A DNA stretch of 64,000 nt from positions 6,076,001 through 6,140,000 of the forward strand of contig NZ_VIVK01000001.1 in the NCBI RefSeq assembly GCF_007828865.1, in the 5' to 3' direction. The notes below the pieces were generated by a model. That model saw only the letters and a program-made list of their open reading frames with translations, was not told the origin of the DNA and made no database searches. The stretch is from Kribbella amoyensis. GTDB lineage: Bacteria; Actinomycetota; Actinomycetes; Propionibacteriales; Kribbellaceae. Made by a program: the position numbers and the translations under genes. Shown here in pieces: positions 16,216 through 25,931 of this stretch. The number at the start of each line of letters is the position of its first letter. Within the stretch, counting starts at the first letter, position 1.

Positions 16216-17600
16216 CCCGTCAGGCGCGGTCCCGGCCGGCGTCCTTGGCCGCGGCTGGATCCGTCGCGGTCCTGGCCAGTGCCGCGACCGTCGTCACCGC
16301 GGCCCACCGATGGTGGCCGAACGTGACCCTGCTCTTCGCGGTACTCACGGTCGGCGCCGTCGCCTGGCTCGTCACGCGTACTCCCCAGGGTCCACGGGCG
16401 CTGCCCGGACTGCTCGTCGTCGCGGCAGCCTGCCAGGTGCCAGGCCTCCTGTCCGCTCCGATCACGAGCACCGACGCGTATCGGTACGTGTGGGACGGAC
16501 GAGTCCAGCTGTCCGGGAGCTCGCCGTACTCCCATGTCCCGCTGGACGACGCACTTGCCGACCTGCGGGATCCGGTGCTCTTCCCTGGTCTGTCGCCGGC
16601 CGACCGATCGTGGATCGCCGGGCCACCACGGGTGCCCGACGATCCGACGGCCCTGGCCGCACTGTCCGCCGACGACCCACGGACGCGGATCAACCGGCCG
16701 CGGGTCCCGACGATCTATCCCCCGGTCGCGCAGGCCTTCTTCGCCGCGGTCGCGCTCGTCACTCCCTGGCCCGCCGGGACCTTCGGGCTCCAGTTGGCCG
16801 CCGCGATCCTCGCGGTCATGATCACGGCGCTGCTGATCAACGCTCTCCGTCGTTCGGGACGCGATCCGCGGTGGGCGGTCCTGTGGGGCTGGTCCCCCAT
16901 CGTTGCGCTCGAGGCCGGCAACGCTGCCCACGTCGACGTCCTGGCAGCCGCCTTCGTCGTCGGCGCGGTCGTCGTCGCCACGCGCAGCAGACCACTGCTC
17001 GCCGGCCTGCTGCTCGGCGCCGCGGCAGCGGTCAAGCTGCTCCCGATGCTCCTGATACCTGCCTTCGTCCGGCGCGGAGGCATGAAGACCTCCCTCGCCA
17101 CCGTCGGCACGTTCCTGACCAGCTACGTCCCCCACCTGCTGGCCGCGGGAACCTTGGTGCTCGGATTCCTGCCCGGCTACCTCGGCCAAGAAGGCTTCTC
17201 CGACGGGCGATCCCGCTCCGCCCTCCTCGCCCTGGTCCTCCCCGCCGAGGCACGCCAGGTGGTTGTCGCCGTGACCGCCGCCGGCCTCGCTCTGGTCGTC
17301 ATCCTGCTCCGAGACCGCGTCACGATCGCGGTTGCCTCCTGCTGGCTGTACGGCGGCGCACTCCTCCTGACCACCCCGACGTACCCCTGGTACGGGATCC
17401 CACTGATCGCGCTCGCAGTCCTCGCTCAACGCTACGAGTGGATCGCCGTCCCCCTGGCCGCCTACCTCGCCTACGCCGGCTTCGGCCACGACACGCGCCA
17501 AGGTCTTGCCTACTTGGGGGCCGGCGCCGTGGTTCTGATCGCATCGCTCGTTCGTCGAACTGCGCACGAGCATCGTCTACCCCGACAGCCGGCGACCTGA
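16212..17600 (+). CDS. polytopic glycosyltransferase, DUF2029/GT87-like
   Basis: A 462-residue integral membrane protein with about ten or more hydrophobic segments. The first extracytoplasmic loop after TM2-3 has TSTDAYRYVWDGRVQL, with aspartates of the sort used for catalysis by polyprenyl-phosphate-dependent mannosyltransferases; later loops hold RVPTIYPPVAQAFFAAV and TPTYPWYGIPL. The GTG start overlaps the previous stop. It closes the operon and probably transfers the lipid-linked sugar made by the GT2. The acceptor is unknown. Confidence 0.82.
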   Translation: MTRQARSRPASLAAAGSVAVLASAATVVTAAHRWWPNVTLLFAVLTVGAVAWLVTRTPQGPRALPGLLVVAAACQVPGLLSAPITSTDAYRYVWDGRVQLSGSSPYSHVPLDDALADLRDPVLFPGLSPADRSWIAGPPRVPDDPTALAALSADDPRTRINRPRVPTIYPPVAQAFFAAVALVTPWPAGTFGLQLAAAILAVMITALLINALRRSGRDPRWAVLWGWSPIVALEAGNAAHVDVLAAAFVVGAVVVATRSRPLLAGLLLGAAAAVKLLPMLLIPAFVRRGGMKTSLATVGTFLTSYVPHLLAAGTLVLGFLPGYLGQEGFSDGRSRSALLALVLPAEARQVVVAVTAAGLALVVILLRDRVTIAVASCWLYGGALLLTTPTYPWYGIPLIALAVLAQRYEWIAVPLAAYLAYAGFGHDTRQGLAYLGAGAVVLIASLVRRTAHEHRLPRQPAT

Positions 17601-17655
17601 CCGGCAGCACCACACCTGCCCCGTCGTTCTCGCCCTCAGCATGGATATTCCGTGG

Positions 17656-18873
17656 CTAGAAGATCTCGATACTCGCGGGGACGGCGGGCCATTGGAAGGC
17701 GGCTGTGGTGACTGGGAGGGCACCGGGGGTGTGTTCGCTGACTCGGCCGGTCGCAGCGAACTCGGCAAGTGATCGACCGCCGAGGTATGTGGCGGAGAGT
17801 TCGCCCACCGACAGGGAGAGGTCGGGGGTGGACTCGGTGCGTTCACAGGTGGCGTGCTCGGTGTCGCCGGTCAGGTGGAACCGGCCGTTGTTGTCGTCGA
17901 TGAGGTCATCGCTCACCTCGACGACCACGTCCACAGGACTGGCATAGCGGCGCTGTGTGAGAGCGCGCCTGACGTCGGTGAGCCGAACCCACAGTGACTC
18001 GGTCAGCCGCCGATTGAGCGCGACCGGGTTGCTCACGAACTGCTGCAGCGGCTCGTCGAGCGCGGCGTGGCCGAACTCGAGTTTGGCGGCCAGGTCGAGG
18101 GTCAGCAGGTGATGCCAGAGCGCGTGGTAAGCCGTCGGATGGAGAGCGACCAGTTCCTCCACGGTCACTTCGTTGGCCGGACCACCGGATCCCCAACTCA
18201 GCTTTCCGCGCCACAACGCGTATCCGTCCAGGCTGCCCGCCTGGTCGCGGTGGACCAGGATCAGCCTGGCGGTCTTGCCGCCGCGACTCTCGGGCTCGTC
18301 CTGAAGTCGCTTGCGCCAGGCCTGCTCGGATCGACCCGAGACTCCAGGACGCTTCGTCTGCAGCTCCCGAAGCATGGGTGCCAGCTGAGCGGGTGCGTCC
18401 TCGACCGGCAACTCCTCGATGCGGTCGGCGCCGCGGTGCACGGGATGCGGCCCGACCTTGCGCAGGTCGACCTCGTACGAGACGCCCCAGGCCGCTGGGG
18501 CGTAGCCGAACCGGCCGTAGATCCCGGGCTCGCTCGCCCAGAGCACCGCCAATGCTTCCGGTACCTCGCGCAGTTGCCGGCTCATCAGGCTGGACAGGAT
18601 GCCGCGTCGCCGGTGCGTCGCGCGGACGCCGACCGCGGTCACGTGCGCCGCCGGCACCACGGCGCCCGGTACGGACAGATCGCGGCTCATCGCCTTGGCG
18701 GTACCGACCAGCTTGTCGCCGTCCACGGCCAGCAGTGCCCGCTCTGGCTCGAACAGCTCCCGGTCCAGGTCGGTCGGCGTGCTCTCGAACATCATCGACG
18801 TAGCGAACAGACTGACGAACCGATCATGGTCGTCAGCTGTCGCCGGCCGCAGCACGTACTCGGAATTCACCAT
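17656..18873 (-). CDS. Eis-like GNAT N-acetyltransferase
   Basis: A 405-residue protein of the length and layout of Eis: two GNAT-like domains followed by an SCP2-like domain. The acetyl-CoA motif is VTAVGVRATHRRRGILSSLM, and GIYGRFGYAPA carries the tyrosine region. The chain ends in phenylalanine (SIEIF); in M. tuberculosis Eis the terminal Phe carboxylate acts in catalysis. The ATG at 18873 (MVNSEYVLRPATADDHDRF) begins the GNAT fold directly; longer readings add an unlikely extension. Eis proteins acetylate aminoglycosides or other amines; the natural substrate is not evident. Confidence 0.85.
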   Translation of the reverse strand: MVNSEYVLRPATADDHDRFVSLFATSMMFESTPTDLDRELFEPERALLAVDGDKLVGTAKAMSRDLSVPGAVVPAAHVTAVGVRATHRRRGILSSLMSRQLREVPEALAVLWASEPGIYGRFGYAPAAWGVSYEVDLRKVGPHPVHRGADRIEELPVEDAPAQLAPMLRELQTKRPGVSGRSEQAWRKRLQDEPESRGGKTARLILVHRDQAGSLDGYALWRGKLSWGSGGPANEVTVEELVALHPTAYHALWHHLLTLDLAAKLEFGHAALDEPLQQFVSNPVALNRRLTESLWVRLTDVRRALTQRRYASPVDVVVEVSDDLIDDNNGRFHLTGDTEHATCERTESTPDLSLSVGELSATYLGGRSLAEFAATGRVSEHTPGALPVTTAAFQWPAVPASIEIF

Positions 18874-18934
18874 GACTGCATCGTCACACCCCGCTCCGAC
18901 AAACGCTCCCCGATCGGTGTCCAGGTCGCCCGCA

Positions 18935-19348
18935 TCACGCACTCGCGAGGGGAGCGACATGCGACCGGAGGATCAGGTGCAGGGAACTGTGGATGGCCAG
19001 CCCTCCGAGTGCGCCGAGGGCACGGAACGTCAGTGTGACGTCCACGATCGTCGGTACGTCGAAGCGAACCCGGAAGCCACCCTCCTGGCGCGCTTCGCCG
19101 GTCAGTTCGTGCGCCGGAAGGTCCAGCTCGGCGCCCGGCACCGGGCCGCCCTCGATCACCAGCAGACCTGTCACGTAACCGGTGTTGACGATCGGGAACT
19201 CGATCAGGTGCCAGTCACCGATGGTCAAGCTCTCCACCCGGCTCCCGGTCCGGGCGACATTCACCCGTGCCTCCGGATTGATCGTGACCGAGATCGGTGC
19301 CGAGGTATCGACCGGCGCGCAACAGCCCGCCGGTTCGCCGTGAACCAT
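18935..19348 (-). CDS. small protein coupled to the CehA-like metallohydrolase
   Basis: A 137-residue, beta-rich protein (SVTINPEARVNVARTGSRVE, LLVIEGGPVPGAELDL) with a Cys pair near the N-terminus and no signal peptide. Its ATG overlaps the stop of the upstream metallohydrolase in a TGATG junction, so they are translationally coupled. I do not recognise the family; a partner or stabilising subunit is plausible. Confidence 0.7.
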   Translation of the reverse strand: MVHGEPAGCCAPVDTSAPISVTINPEARVNVARTGSRVESLTIGDWHLIEFPIVNTGYVTGLLVIEGGPVPGAELDLPAHELTGEARQEGGFRVRFDVPTIVDVTLTFRALGALGGLAIHSSLHLILRSHVAPLASA

Positions 19349-21645
19349 CAGTCCACCTCACTTTCGTCACTCCGGACCAGGTAGGTGGCTCGCGCGGCGT
19401 CGTACGCTTCCCGCGCCGCCGATCGTTCGCTCTCGCGAATGAACCCGGACTTCGCCTTCCACAGCGCGTCGACCGAGTCGTGCAACCATCGCGCGCTGCG
19501 ACGCGACGCCCGAATCGGACGCCCAGCGATCTCGACGAAGATGGGCTGGGTGTGGACACTGGGCAGGATCCGCAGTGCGATCCAGGACGAACGCTCCAGG
19601 TCCACGTCGAACTCGATCGCCTGCTCGTTGCCGTCCGCAAGTACTTCCCGTGCCTCGGCCGGAACGCCATTGACCAGTACCTCGACGAGCACGGTGCGGG
19701 TTCGGCCGATCCGCGACCGCTCGAGATGCCAGCCGACGGGTGCGGAGTACACCGGCCGGCCCGCCGCTGGGGGCGCGGGTGGCTGTTCGGGTAACCAGGC
19801 CGCGACCGTCGCGGTCACCCGGACCGGTCCCGGAGCGTCGAGTGCGCGCTCCCGGCCGGTGTCGCCGTCGACGGCGAAGTCGTAGACGTGACTGCGCCCG
19901 TCGCCGAAGTACGACGGGCCCTCCTTCAACCCACCGAGCCAGGCCTCCAAGGCCTGCTCACCTTGGGGAGGCTCAGGCAGCCGGACGTAGGTGCGCCCGA
20001 CTCCCGGGCCGTCGTCGTAGATGCAGGGATAGTCGGTCTCGCCGAGCATCAGGGTGCGGTACCCGACGTTCAGCAGGTGGTACCAGATGTTGAGCTCGGC
20101 GGCGGGAGCGAACTCCGCACCGCACTGGAAGTCGGCGGCGCCGAGCGGCACGTCAACGATGATCTCGTTGGAACCGATCGACTGGAACCCAGGGATGACA
20201 TAGTTCGGCAACTCCTCGGTTCCGACCGACAGGCCGAGACCACAATGCGCATACCCGACCAGGGCGCTCTGCGCGTGGCCCCAGCGCATGACCGGCAGGT
20301 TCCACGACGGCCAGTCCTCGATCAGCTGGGTGCCGGGGTAGTCCTGGTCGGTGAGCCCGAGCAGGATGACGTGACCGGAGTGGCTGGACGGGAAACCCGA
20401 CACCTCGAGGTCGTACCGCAGCAGGCTCTGGCTGTCGCGGTCGGTGTCCTGCGGATCCCACGTCATGCCTTGGGCCCGCTGCATGGCGGGGTACTCCAGC
20501 TCGGCGCGCGGGCTGATGGACAAGCCGCTGAAGAACTGCTTCTGGTGGTAGTAGCACGGTCCCCAGGTGAGCACGCTGCCCATCCAGAGCCCTTCGCCCC
20601 GAACGTGCCGGATCATCGTCTCCGGACTGACGCCCTCCGACGGCACGCTGTAGTGCGAGCAGCCGCCGGCGTGAATGTGTGGGTCACCGGAGTAGTAGCC
20701 ACGGGCGGCCGGATCGGCCCAGCGATCGAGCTCGATCGTGACCGCCTCGCTGTCGCTCGACAGGTCCACCTCGACGCGGACCTCGCGATACTCCGGTCCG
20801 CGGCGGGCGGAGATCTCGTACTGGCCGGCCGGGAGCGTGATCACCTCGCCGGTCGCCCGGTAGACGTGCTCGTGGAAGAACATGTCCGGCGCCAGCCGCA
20901 TCGCCTTCGACGGGTACGCCCGCCGCTGGGAGTCCCGGACGGTCAGCGCCGCCACGGTACTGCTGCCGTCGGGCTCTCTGACGTCGAACCGGATGTCCCG
21001 GGCGGGCAGGCAGTCGAAGTCGAACATCGCGGCGTACTGACGGCTCTCGAATCCCATCCGCCGGCCGGCCTTCGCGAACGGCGGCCGGGTCAGGCTTTCG
21101 GTCGCCTCCTCCACCGCCAGGACGAACGTCAGCTCGCCGCTGCGGCTGCCGCCGTCGCGGCTGTACAGGCTGATGACCTTGTATTCCAAGTCGAGGCCGG
21201 CCACGTCGGTCGGACCGGCCAGTTTCACCTGCAGCCAACTGCTCTCGATCCGTGGTACGACGGTCAACGTGTCGGGCAGTGTGATCCGCGCTGCGTGGCT
21301 GTGGTGATCGACCAGCCCGAGCACGTGATTCGACGGCGCGGACAGATCACCCAGCAACCGATGCGGGTTCACAACCCGGACGAGGAAGCTTCGCCACCCG
21401 TGCTGAACGAGTCGTGGTGGCGCAGCACCCGGCGTAGCCGCAGTCAGGCCCTGCTCGTCGATCTGCACGTCGACGAGGACGTAGGGGCGCAGGAGTTCTT
21501 CGACTTCGGCGGACCTGACGGCATCGGTCTGGGCGTCGTCGGCCAGCTTTGCCAGCTGGCTGGGCAGATCGTCGGGTAGGGGTTCACCGATGTCACGGAG
21601 TTTTTCAAGGGCTCTGATCGCGGACGCCAGTAGTGGCTGGAACAC
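19348..21645 (-). CDS. CehA/McbA family (PHP-like) metallohydrolase
   Basis: A 765-residue cytoplasmic protein. The first ~370 residues are beta-rich. The PHP-like domain begins at GYYSGDPHIHAGGCSHY, where the HxH pair should bind metal, and continues through VGYAHCGLG, GSNEIIVDVP and MLGETDYPCIYDDGPGVG. Such proteins include carbaryl hydrolase CehA and relatives of unknown substrate. The GTG at 21645 has a strong GAGGAGG 6 nt upstream. It is followed directly by a coupled small gene. The reaction is likely hydrolysis of an ester or phosphoester; the specific substrate is not predictable. Confidence 0.78.
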   Translation of the reverse strand: MFQPLLASAIRALEKLRDIGEPLPDDLPSQLAKLADDAQTDAVRSAEVEELLRPYVLVDVQIDEQGLTAATPGAAPPRLVQHGWRSFLVRVVNPHRLLGDLSAPSNHVLGLVDHHSHAARITLPDTLTVVPRIESSWLQVKLAGPTDVAGLDLEYKVISLYSRDGGSRSGELTFVLAVEEATESLTRPPFAKAGRRMGFESRQYAAMFDFDCLPARDIRFDVREPDGSSTVAALTVRDSQRRAYPSKAMRLAPDMFFHEHVYRATGEVITLPAGQYEISARRGPEYREVRVEVDLSSDSEAVTIELDRWADPAARGYYSGDPHIHAGGCSHYSVPSEGVSPETMIRHVRGEGLWMGSVLTWGPCYYHQKQFFSGLSISPRAELEYPAMQRAQGMTWDPQDTDRDSQSLLRYDLEVSGFPSSHSGHVILLGLTDQDYPGTQLIEDWPSWNLPVMRWGHAQSALVGYAHCGLGLSVGTEELPNYVIPGFQSIGSNEIIVDVPLGAADFQCGAEFAPAAELNIWYHLLNVGYRTLMLGETDYPCIYDDGPGVGRTYVRLPEPPQGEQALEAWLGGLKEGPSYFGDGRSHVYDFAVDGDTGRERALDAPGPVRVTATVAAWLPEQPPAPPAAGRPVYSAPVGWHLERSRIGRTRTVLVEVLVNGVPAEAREVLADGNEQAIEFDVDLERSSWIALRILPSVHTQPIFVEIAGRPIRASRRSARWLHDSVDALWKAKSGFIRESERSAAREAYDAARATYLVRSDESEVD

Positions 21646-21749
21646 GGGACCTCCTCGTGGCCACTTCGAGCTTAGTTGCCCCGGCTACGGCTGGCTCGCG
21701 GTTTTCCCCGGGTGGGCGCAGAGGTCCGGCGGCCCAGCGCAGTTTCGGT

Positions 21750-24260
21750 TCACCCGCGGGGTTTGACTCGCTTGGTGGGGATGGCGGTGAGTGGGTCTTC
21801 CGGCCACGGATGCCGGGGGTAGCGGGCTCGCAGGTCGGCTCGGACCTGGGGATAGCCCTGCTTCCAGAAAGAGGCGAGGTCGCTCGTGATCGCGACCGGG
21901 CGCCGGGCGGGTGACAAGAGGTGCAGAACGACCGGGACCCGACCGTCCGCGACGGCGGGAGTGGCCGTCCAGCCGAACACCTCCTGCAGTTTCACGGCGA
22001 GGACCGGCGGCTCGACACCGTCGTACGCGAGTCGCACCTCGGAGCCCGATGGGACCCGGAGCCGTTCCGGCGCGAGTTCGCCGAACCGGGTTGCCGCCGG
22101 CCAGGGCAGCAGTCGCCGCAGCGCCGAAGCCACGTCGATGTGGGCAAGATCGCGTGAGCCTCGCACCGAGGCCAGCTCGCTCCCCAGCCAGCCGTGAAGA
22201 TCGGCAAGGAGTGCCTCGTCGTCGACCGCGGGCCACGGTGCTCCGAGGTAGGCGTGGCAGAACGCGAGCCGCTCCCGCAAAGCGAGTGCGGCCTCCGACC
22301 AGCGCAGTACGGACAGACCGCTGCGCCGGATACCGTCGCGGACGGCCGCCTGGACGAGCAGCGGATCGGGCTTTGCCAGCGGGGTGTCGTTGAGCACGAT
22401 CGCGCCGAGTGCCTCTATTCGCCGCGTCACGATCCGGCCGCCGTCCCAGCGGATCTGGTCGGTGGTCGAGACGAGGTCGCCCGCGATGTCCCGTGCGGTC
22501 TGCTCGTCGATCGGCGCCGCGGACCGGATCCTCGCGTCGGCGCGACCGGGTGCCCGGTCGGCAACCGCGATCGCCAGCCAGGTCGTGGTCCGCAAGGGCG
22601 ACTGCGGATCCAGGGCAGCACCGGTACCACCGGACATCTGGTACGTCGCCGAGTCGGCCCCCCGGATCCGCGCGATCCGATCCGGATACGCCAGCCCCAC
22701 CACAGCCCCCACCGCGAGATCATCCGGTACTCCGCGCGTCCCCCCAGCCGGCCCACCAACTGAGGCGCCTCGGCCGAGGCGCTTCGCTTCTTCTCGCCAA
22801 CGGGCCGTGGCTCCGCGGTCCTCACCGCGGCGGAGGGCTCGCCAGCGGGCCGGTAGATCGTCGCCGAAGTCACGGCCGGAGTCGTCCGAGAGCATCGCGA
22901 CGATCTCGCGCGCCCGGTCGGCACCGACGCGCGGCGTACCGTCCAGCAACGCACGAGCCAACCGAGGATGCGCCCCGATCGCGGCCATCCGCCGTCCCCG
23001 CTCGGTGATCCGGCCGCGGTCGTCAACGGCATCGAGGCGGTGCAGCAGTTCGGTGGCCGCGGTCATCGCCACCGCCGGCGGCGCCTCGAGCAAGGTCAGA
23101 CCGTCACCGGCAGGAGCGCCCCACGCCGCGAGGTCGAGGGCGAAGCCGGCCAGATCGGCGATCGCGATCTCCGGCGCCGGATGGGCGTCGAGGTGCGAGT
23201 GGTCGGTGGCAGACCAGCACCGATAGACCCGGCCAGGCGCCTCCCGCCCGGCACGACCCGCTCGCTGGTCGGCCGACGATCGCGACACCCGGCAGGTGAC
23301 CAACGCACCGAGGCCACGGGATTGATCGGTCCGCGGCTCCCGGGCAAGACCCGAGTCGACCACGACCCTGACCCCGGGCACCGTCAGCGAACTCTCCGCG
23401 ACCGACGTCGTGACCACGATCCGGCGAGTGGTGGCCGACCTCAACGCGCGATCCTGCTCGGCCCGGGACTGGCGACCGAACAACGGCAGGACATTCTGGC
23501 CGGCCAACCGGCGAGTCACCCCGTTGATCTCGGCCTCCCCCGGGACGAACACGAGGATGTCGCCGTCGTTCTCGGTCAGCGCACGCTGGACGACGGCCGC
23601 GACGTGATCCAGCAGCCGCGGATCGACCCGCCCACCGGGAAGCAGCGGCACGGGAACCGGCGGTGGCGCCCACTCGATCGCCACGTCGAACAGTGCCGCA
23701 GACGCGGTGATCACGGGCGCCGGTACGTCCGAGCCCAAGGCGCGACTCAGCCGGATCGTGTCCGCCGTGGCCGAGGTCGCGACGATCGCCAGGTCGTCCC
23801 GAAGATTCGCCCGGATGTCGATGCAGAGCGCGAGCAGCAGGTCGGCATCGAGGTGCCGCTCGTGGCACTCGTCGATCACGATCGCGGCGACACCCGGCAA
23901 CTCCGGGTTCTGCTGCAGACGCCGGACCAGGAGCCCTGTCGTCACCACCTCGACACGGAGTCCCTGGCCACCGCTGCGTTCACCACGCATCGCGTAACCG
24001 ATCCGCTGCCCGAGCGGTTCGCCGACCAGCATCGCCAGCCGGCTCGCAGCCGCGCGGGTCGCCATCCTTCGCGGCTCGGCAACGATGACCGTACCCCCGA
24101 GCGCGTCGCCTAGCGCGAGCGGCAACAGCGAGGTCTTCCCCGATCCAGGCGGCGCAACCAGCACCGCGGTGCCGCGCGAACGCACCGCATCGACCGCGGC
24201 AGGCAGAACCGCCCGGACAGGCAGATCCGCCCCCGGCGCCGACGAGTCAGGCAACAACAC
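21750..24260 (-). CDS. hrpB: ATP-dependent helicase HrpB
   Basis: An 836-residue DExH-box helicase, the usual HrpB length. Motifs in order: LVAPPGSGKTSLLPLAL (Walker A), AEPRRMATRAAA (Ia), VIDECHERHLDADLLLAL (II), ATSATADT (III), and QRAGRAGREAPGRVYR (VI). The C-terminal half ends in the HrpB-specific region (LHLLSPARRPVAITSDLASFW). The start is GTG 24260. HrpB probably acts on RNA; the gene is commonly solitary and shows nothing odd here. Confidence 0.93.
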   Translation of the reverse strand: MLLPDSSAPGADLPVRAVLPAAVDAVRSRGTAVLVAPPGSGKTSLLPLALGDALGGTVIVAEPRRMATRAAASRLAMLVGEPLGQRIGYAMRGERSGGQGLRVEVVTTGLLVRRLQQNPELPGVAAIVIDECHERHLDADLLLALCIDIRANLRDDLAIVATSATADTIRLSRALGSDVPAPVITASAALFDVAIEWAPPPVPVPLLPGGRVDPRLLDHVAAVVQRALTENDGDILVFVPGEAEINGVTRRLAGQNVLPLFGRQSRAEQDRALRSATTRRIVVTTSVAESSLTVPGVRVVVDSGLAREPRTDQSRGLGALVTCRVSRSSADQRAGRAGREAPGRVYRCWSATDHSHLDAHPAPEIAIADLAGFALDLAAWGAPAGDGLTLLEAPPAVAMTAATELLHRLDAVDDRGRITERGRRMAAIGAHPRLARALLDGTPRVGADRAREIVAMLSDDSGRDFGDDLPARWRALRRGEDRGATARWREEAKRLGRGASVGGPAGGTRGVPDDLAVGAVVGLAYPDRIARIRGADSATYQMSGGTGAALDPQSPLRTTTWLAIAVADRAPGRADARIRSAAPIDEQTARDIAGDLVSTTDQIRWDGGRIVTRRIEALGAIVLNDTPLAKPDPLLVQAAVRDGIRRSGLSVLRWSEAALALRERLAFCHAYLGAPWPAVDDEALLADLHGWLGSELASVRGSRDLAHIDVASALRRLLPWPAATRFGELAPERLRVPSGSEVRLAYDGVEPPVLAVKLQEVFGWTATPAVADGRVPVVLHLLSPARRPVAITSDLASFWKQGYPQVRADLRARYPRHPWPEDPLTAIPTKRVKPRG

Positions 24261-24395
24261 GCCCCGACGCTAGCCGACTACCACCGCAGAGTCTCGACAA
24301 CCCGGTCGACATCTCGGTCCGGCGTCGGCCAGGGCTGGGAGCAACGCCACACAGCCAGAAACCTCATCCGGCCGCCGTCGTCGCATCACCCGCTC

Positions 24396-25931
24396 TCAGG
24401 TCCGACTACTCGTGCTGGGTGAGGGGCCGAGCGCCTTCTGCTCGGGCGCAGCAGGTAGTCGGCGGGTTTCGGCCAAGGGAGTTTGCCGACTCTCGTCGAA
24501 GAGCGCCGCCAGACGGAGGCGCAGGCGCCGTACTGGCGAGATTCGGTGGCCGGTGTCGGGAAGTGGCGCGGGTTCGACGTTGGCGTAGCCGGCGAGGGTC
24601 CAGCGGCGATAGTGGTTGACCGTACGATGCAGCTCGACGTACTCGCCGTCCGGGCGCCGGAGGACCTGGCCGGTCTCGATTCCGTGCGTCGCGATCTGGT
24701 GGTCCTGTCCCTGCAGTCCCCCACAGATGCGACGGGTCAGGACGAGCGTGACCGGCGGACCGACGATCAGGAGCACCTGGAACACCCGCAGGAGCGAGTT
24801 GACGGAGAGGTGGAACAGTACGGCCATCGTATCGGCGCCGGCCGCGGCCCACAGGACACCGTAGAAGACGACGCCGGCGGCCCCGATGCCGGTGCGGGTC
24901 GGGTTGTTGCGAGGCCGTTCGAGGATGTGGTGAGTCCCCCGGTCACCGATGACCCAGCTTTCGATGAACGGGTAGACGGCGAGCAGCACAAGGAACAGCG
25001 TGCAGACCGCGACCGGTACCAGGATGGCGAGGGTGAAGGTCTTGCCCCACCAGACGAACTCCCATCCCGGTGCCAGCCGGAGCGCGCCGTCCAGGAACGC
25101 GAGGTACCACGCCGGACCGATACCCGCGGAGGCGTTCGCCGGGTCGGCCGGGCCGTACAGCCAGATCGGGTTGATGGTCGCCGTGGCTCCCATCAGCACC
25201 GCGACGCCGGTCACGAAGCAGAACAGGCCCACGCTCTTGACGGCGGCCACAGCCAGCGGACGTCCCACGATGTTGTCGTTCGTCCGCCCGGGCCCTCCGT
25301 ACTGCGCGGGTCCGTGCTTGAGCCCGAGGATCCCGGCCGCGATGAACAGCGCGAGGAGTACGGCCGGCAGGACGTAGACGTGCAGCGGATAGAAGCGCGC
25401 GATCACGTCACCCGGAAACTGCCCGCCGAACAGGAGGGCCGAGAGGTCGGAGCCGACGATCGGAGTGGCCTGCAGGACGCCGTCGAGTACAGCCAGACTC
25501 GAGCCCGAGAGCATGTCGTCCGGGAGCGAGGTCCCGGTGAGGCACGCGCCCAGCACGACGACGAGCAGCCCGAAGACGACCAGCCAGTTCAGCCGCCGTG
25601 GCCGACGGAACCCACCGGTGAAGAACAGCCGCAGCAGGTGCACCATGATCGCCGCCACCATCAGCAGCGACGCCCAGTGATGGATCTGACGCACGAGCAA
25701 ACCACCGCGAACCTCGAAGCTGAGCGCCAGCGTCGAATCCAGTGCGCGCGACATCGAGACGCCGCGAAGGGGCGCGTACGGGCCGTCGTAGACAACGTGG
25801 TCGACCGACGGCTCGTAGGGAACCATCAGAACCACACCGCTGAGCAGCACCACGACGAAGCTGTAGAACGCGATCTGGCCGAACAGCAGCGACCAGTCGT
25901 CGGGGAACACTTTCCTCCGCAGGCGTTGCAT
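24396..25931 (-). CDS. divergent cytochrome bc1 subunit B (QcrB) paralogue with altered haem and quinone-site residues
   Basis: A 511-residue protein clearly homologous to actinobacterial QcrB (RRKVFPDDWSLLFGQIAFYSF, RQIHHWASLL...MVHLL, SLPDDMLSGSSL, RPRNNPTRTGIG). Helix B keeps both histidines. In an ungapped alignment with the second QcrB at 47894, the second helix-D histidine is alanine (LHVYVLPAVLLALFIAAG versus VHVLLIPGLLLALITVHL), and the quinone-site PDWY is PAWY. The N-terminus is about 22 residues shorter. No qcrA or qcrC is near. Loss of a haem ligand and the acidic quinone-site residue argues against normal Q-cycle function. AAAGGA precedes the ATG. Confidence 0.88.
   Translation of the reverse strand: MQRLRRKVFPDDWSLLFGQIAFYSFVVVLLSGVVLMVPYEPSVDHVVYDGPYAPLRGVSMSRALDSTLALSFEVRGGLLVRQIHHWASLLMVAAIMVHLLRLFFTGGFRRPRRLNWLVVFGLLVVVLGACLTGTSLPDDMLSGSSLAVLDGVLQATPIVGSDLSALLFGGQFPGDVIARFYPLHVYVLPAVLLALFIAAGILGLKHGPAQYGGPGRTNDNIVGRPLAVAAVKSVGLFCFVTGVAVLMGATATINPIWLYGPADPANASAGIGPAWYLAFLDGALRLAPGWEFVWWGKTFTLAILVPVAVCTLFLVLLAVYPFIESWVIGDRGTHHILERPRNNPTRTGIGAAGVVFYGVLWAAAGADTMAVLFHLSVNSLLRVFQVLLIVGPPVTLVLTRRICGGLQGQDHQIATHGIETGQVLRRPDGEYVELHRTVNHYRRWTLAGYANVEPAPLPDTGHRISPVRRLRLRLAALFDESRQTPLAETRRLPAAPEQKALGPSPSTSSRT

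Noticed and set aside
15417..17573. 718-codon minus-strand frame over the DUF2064 and GT87 genes
   Set aside because: Low-complexity Gly/Asp/Gln/Arg composition and no start signal; the plus strand has coupled genes with known domains.
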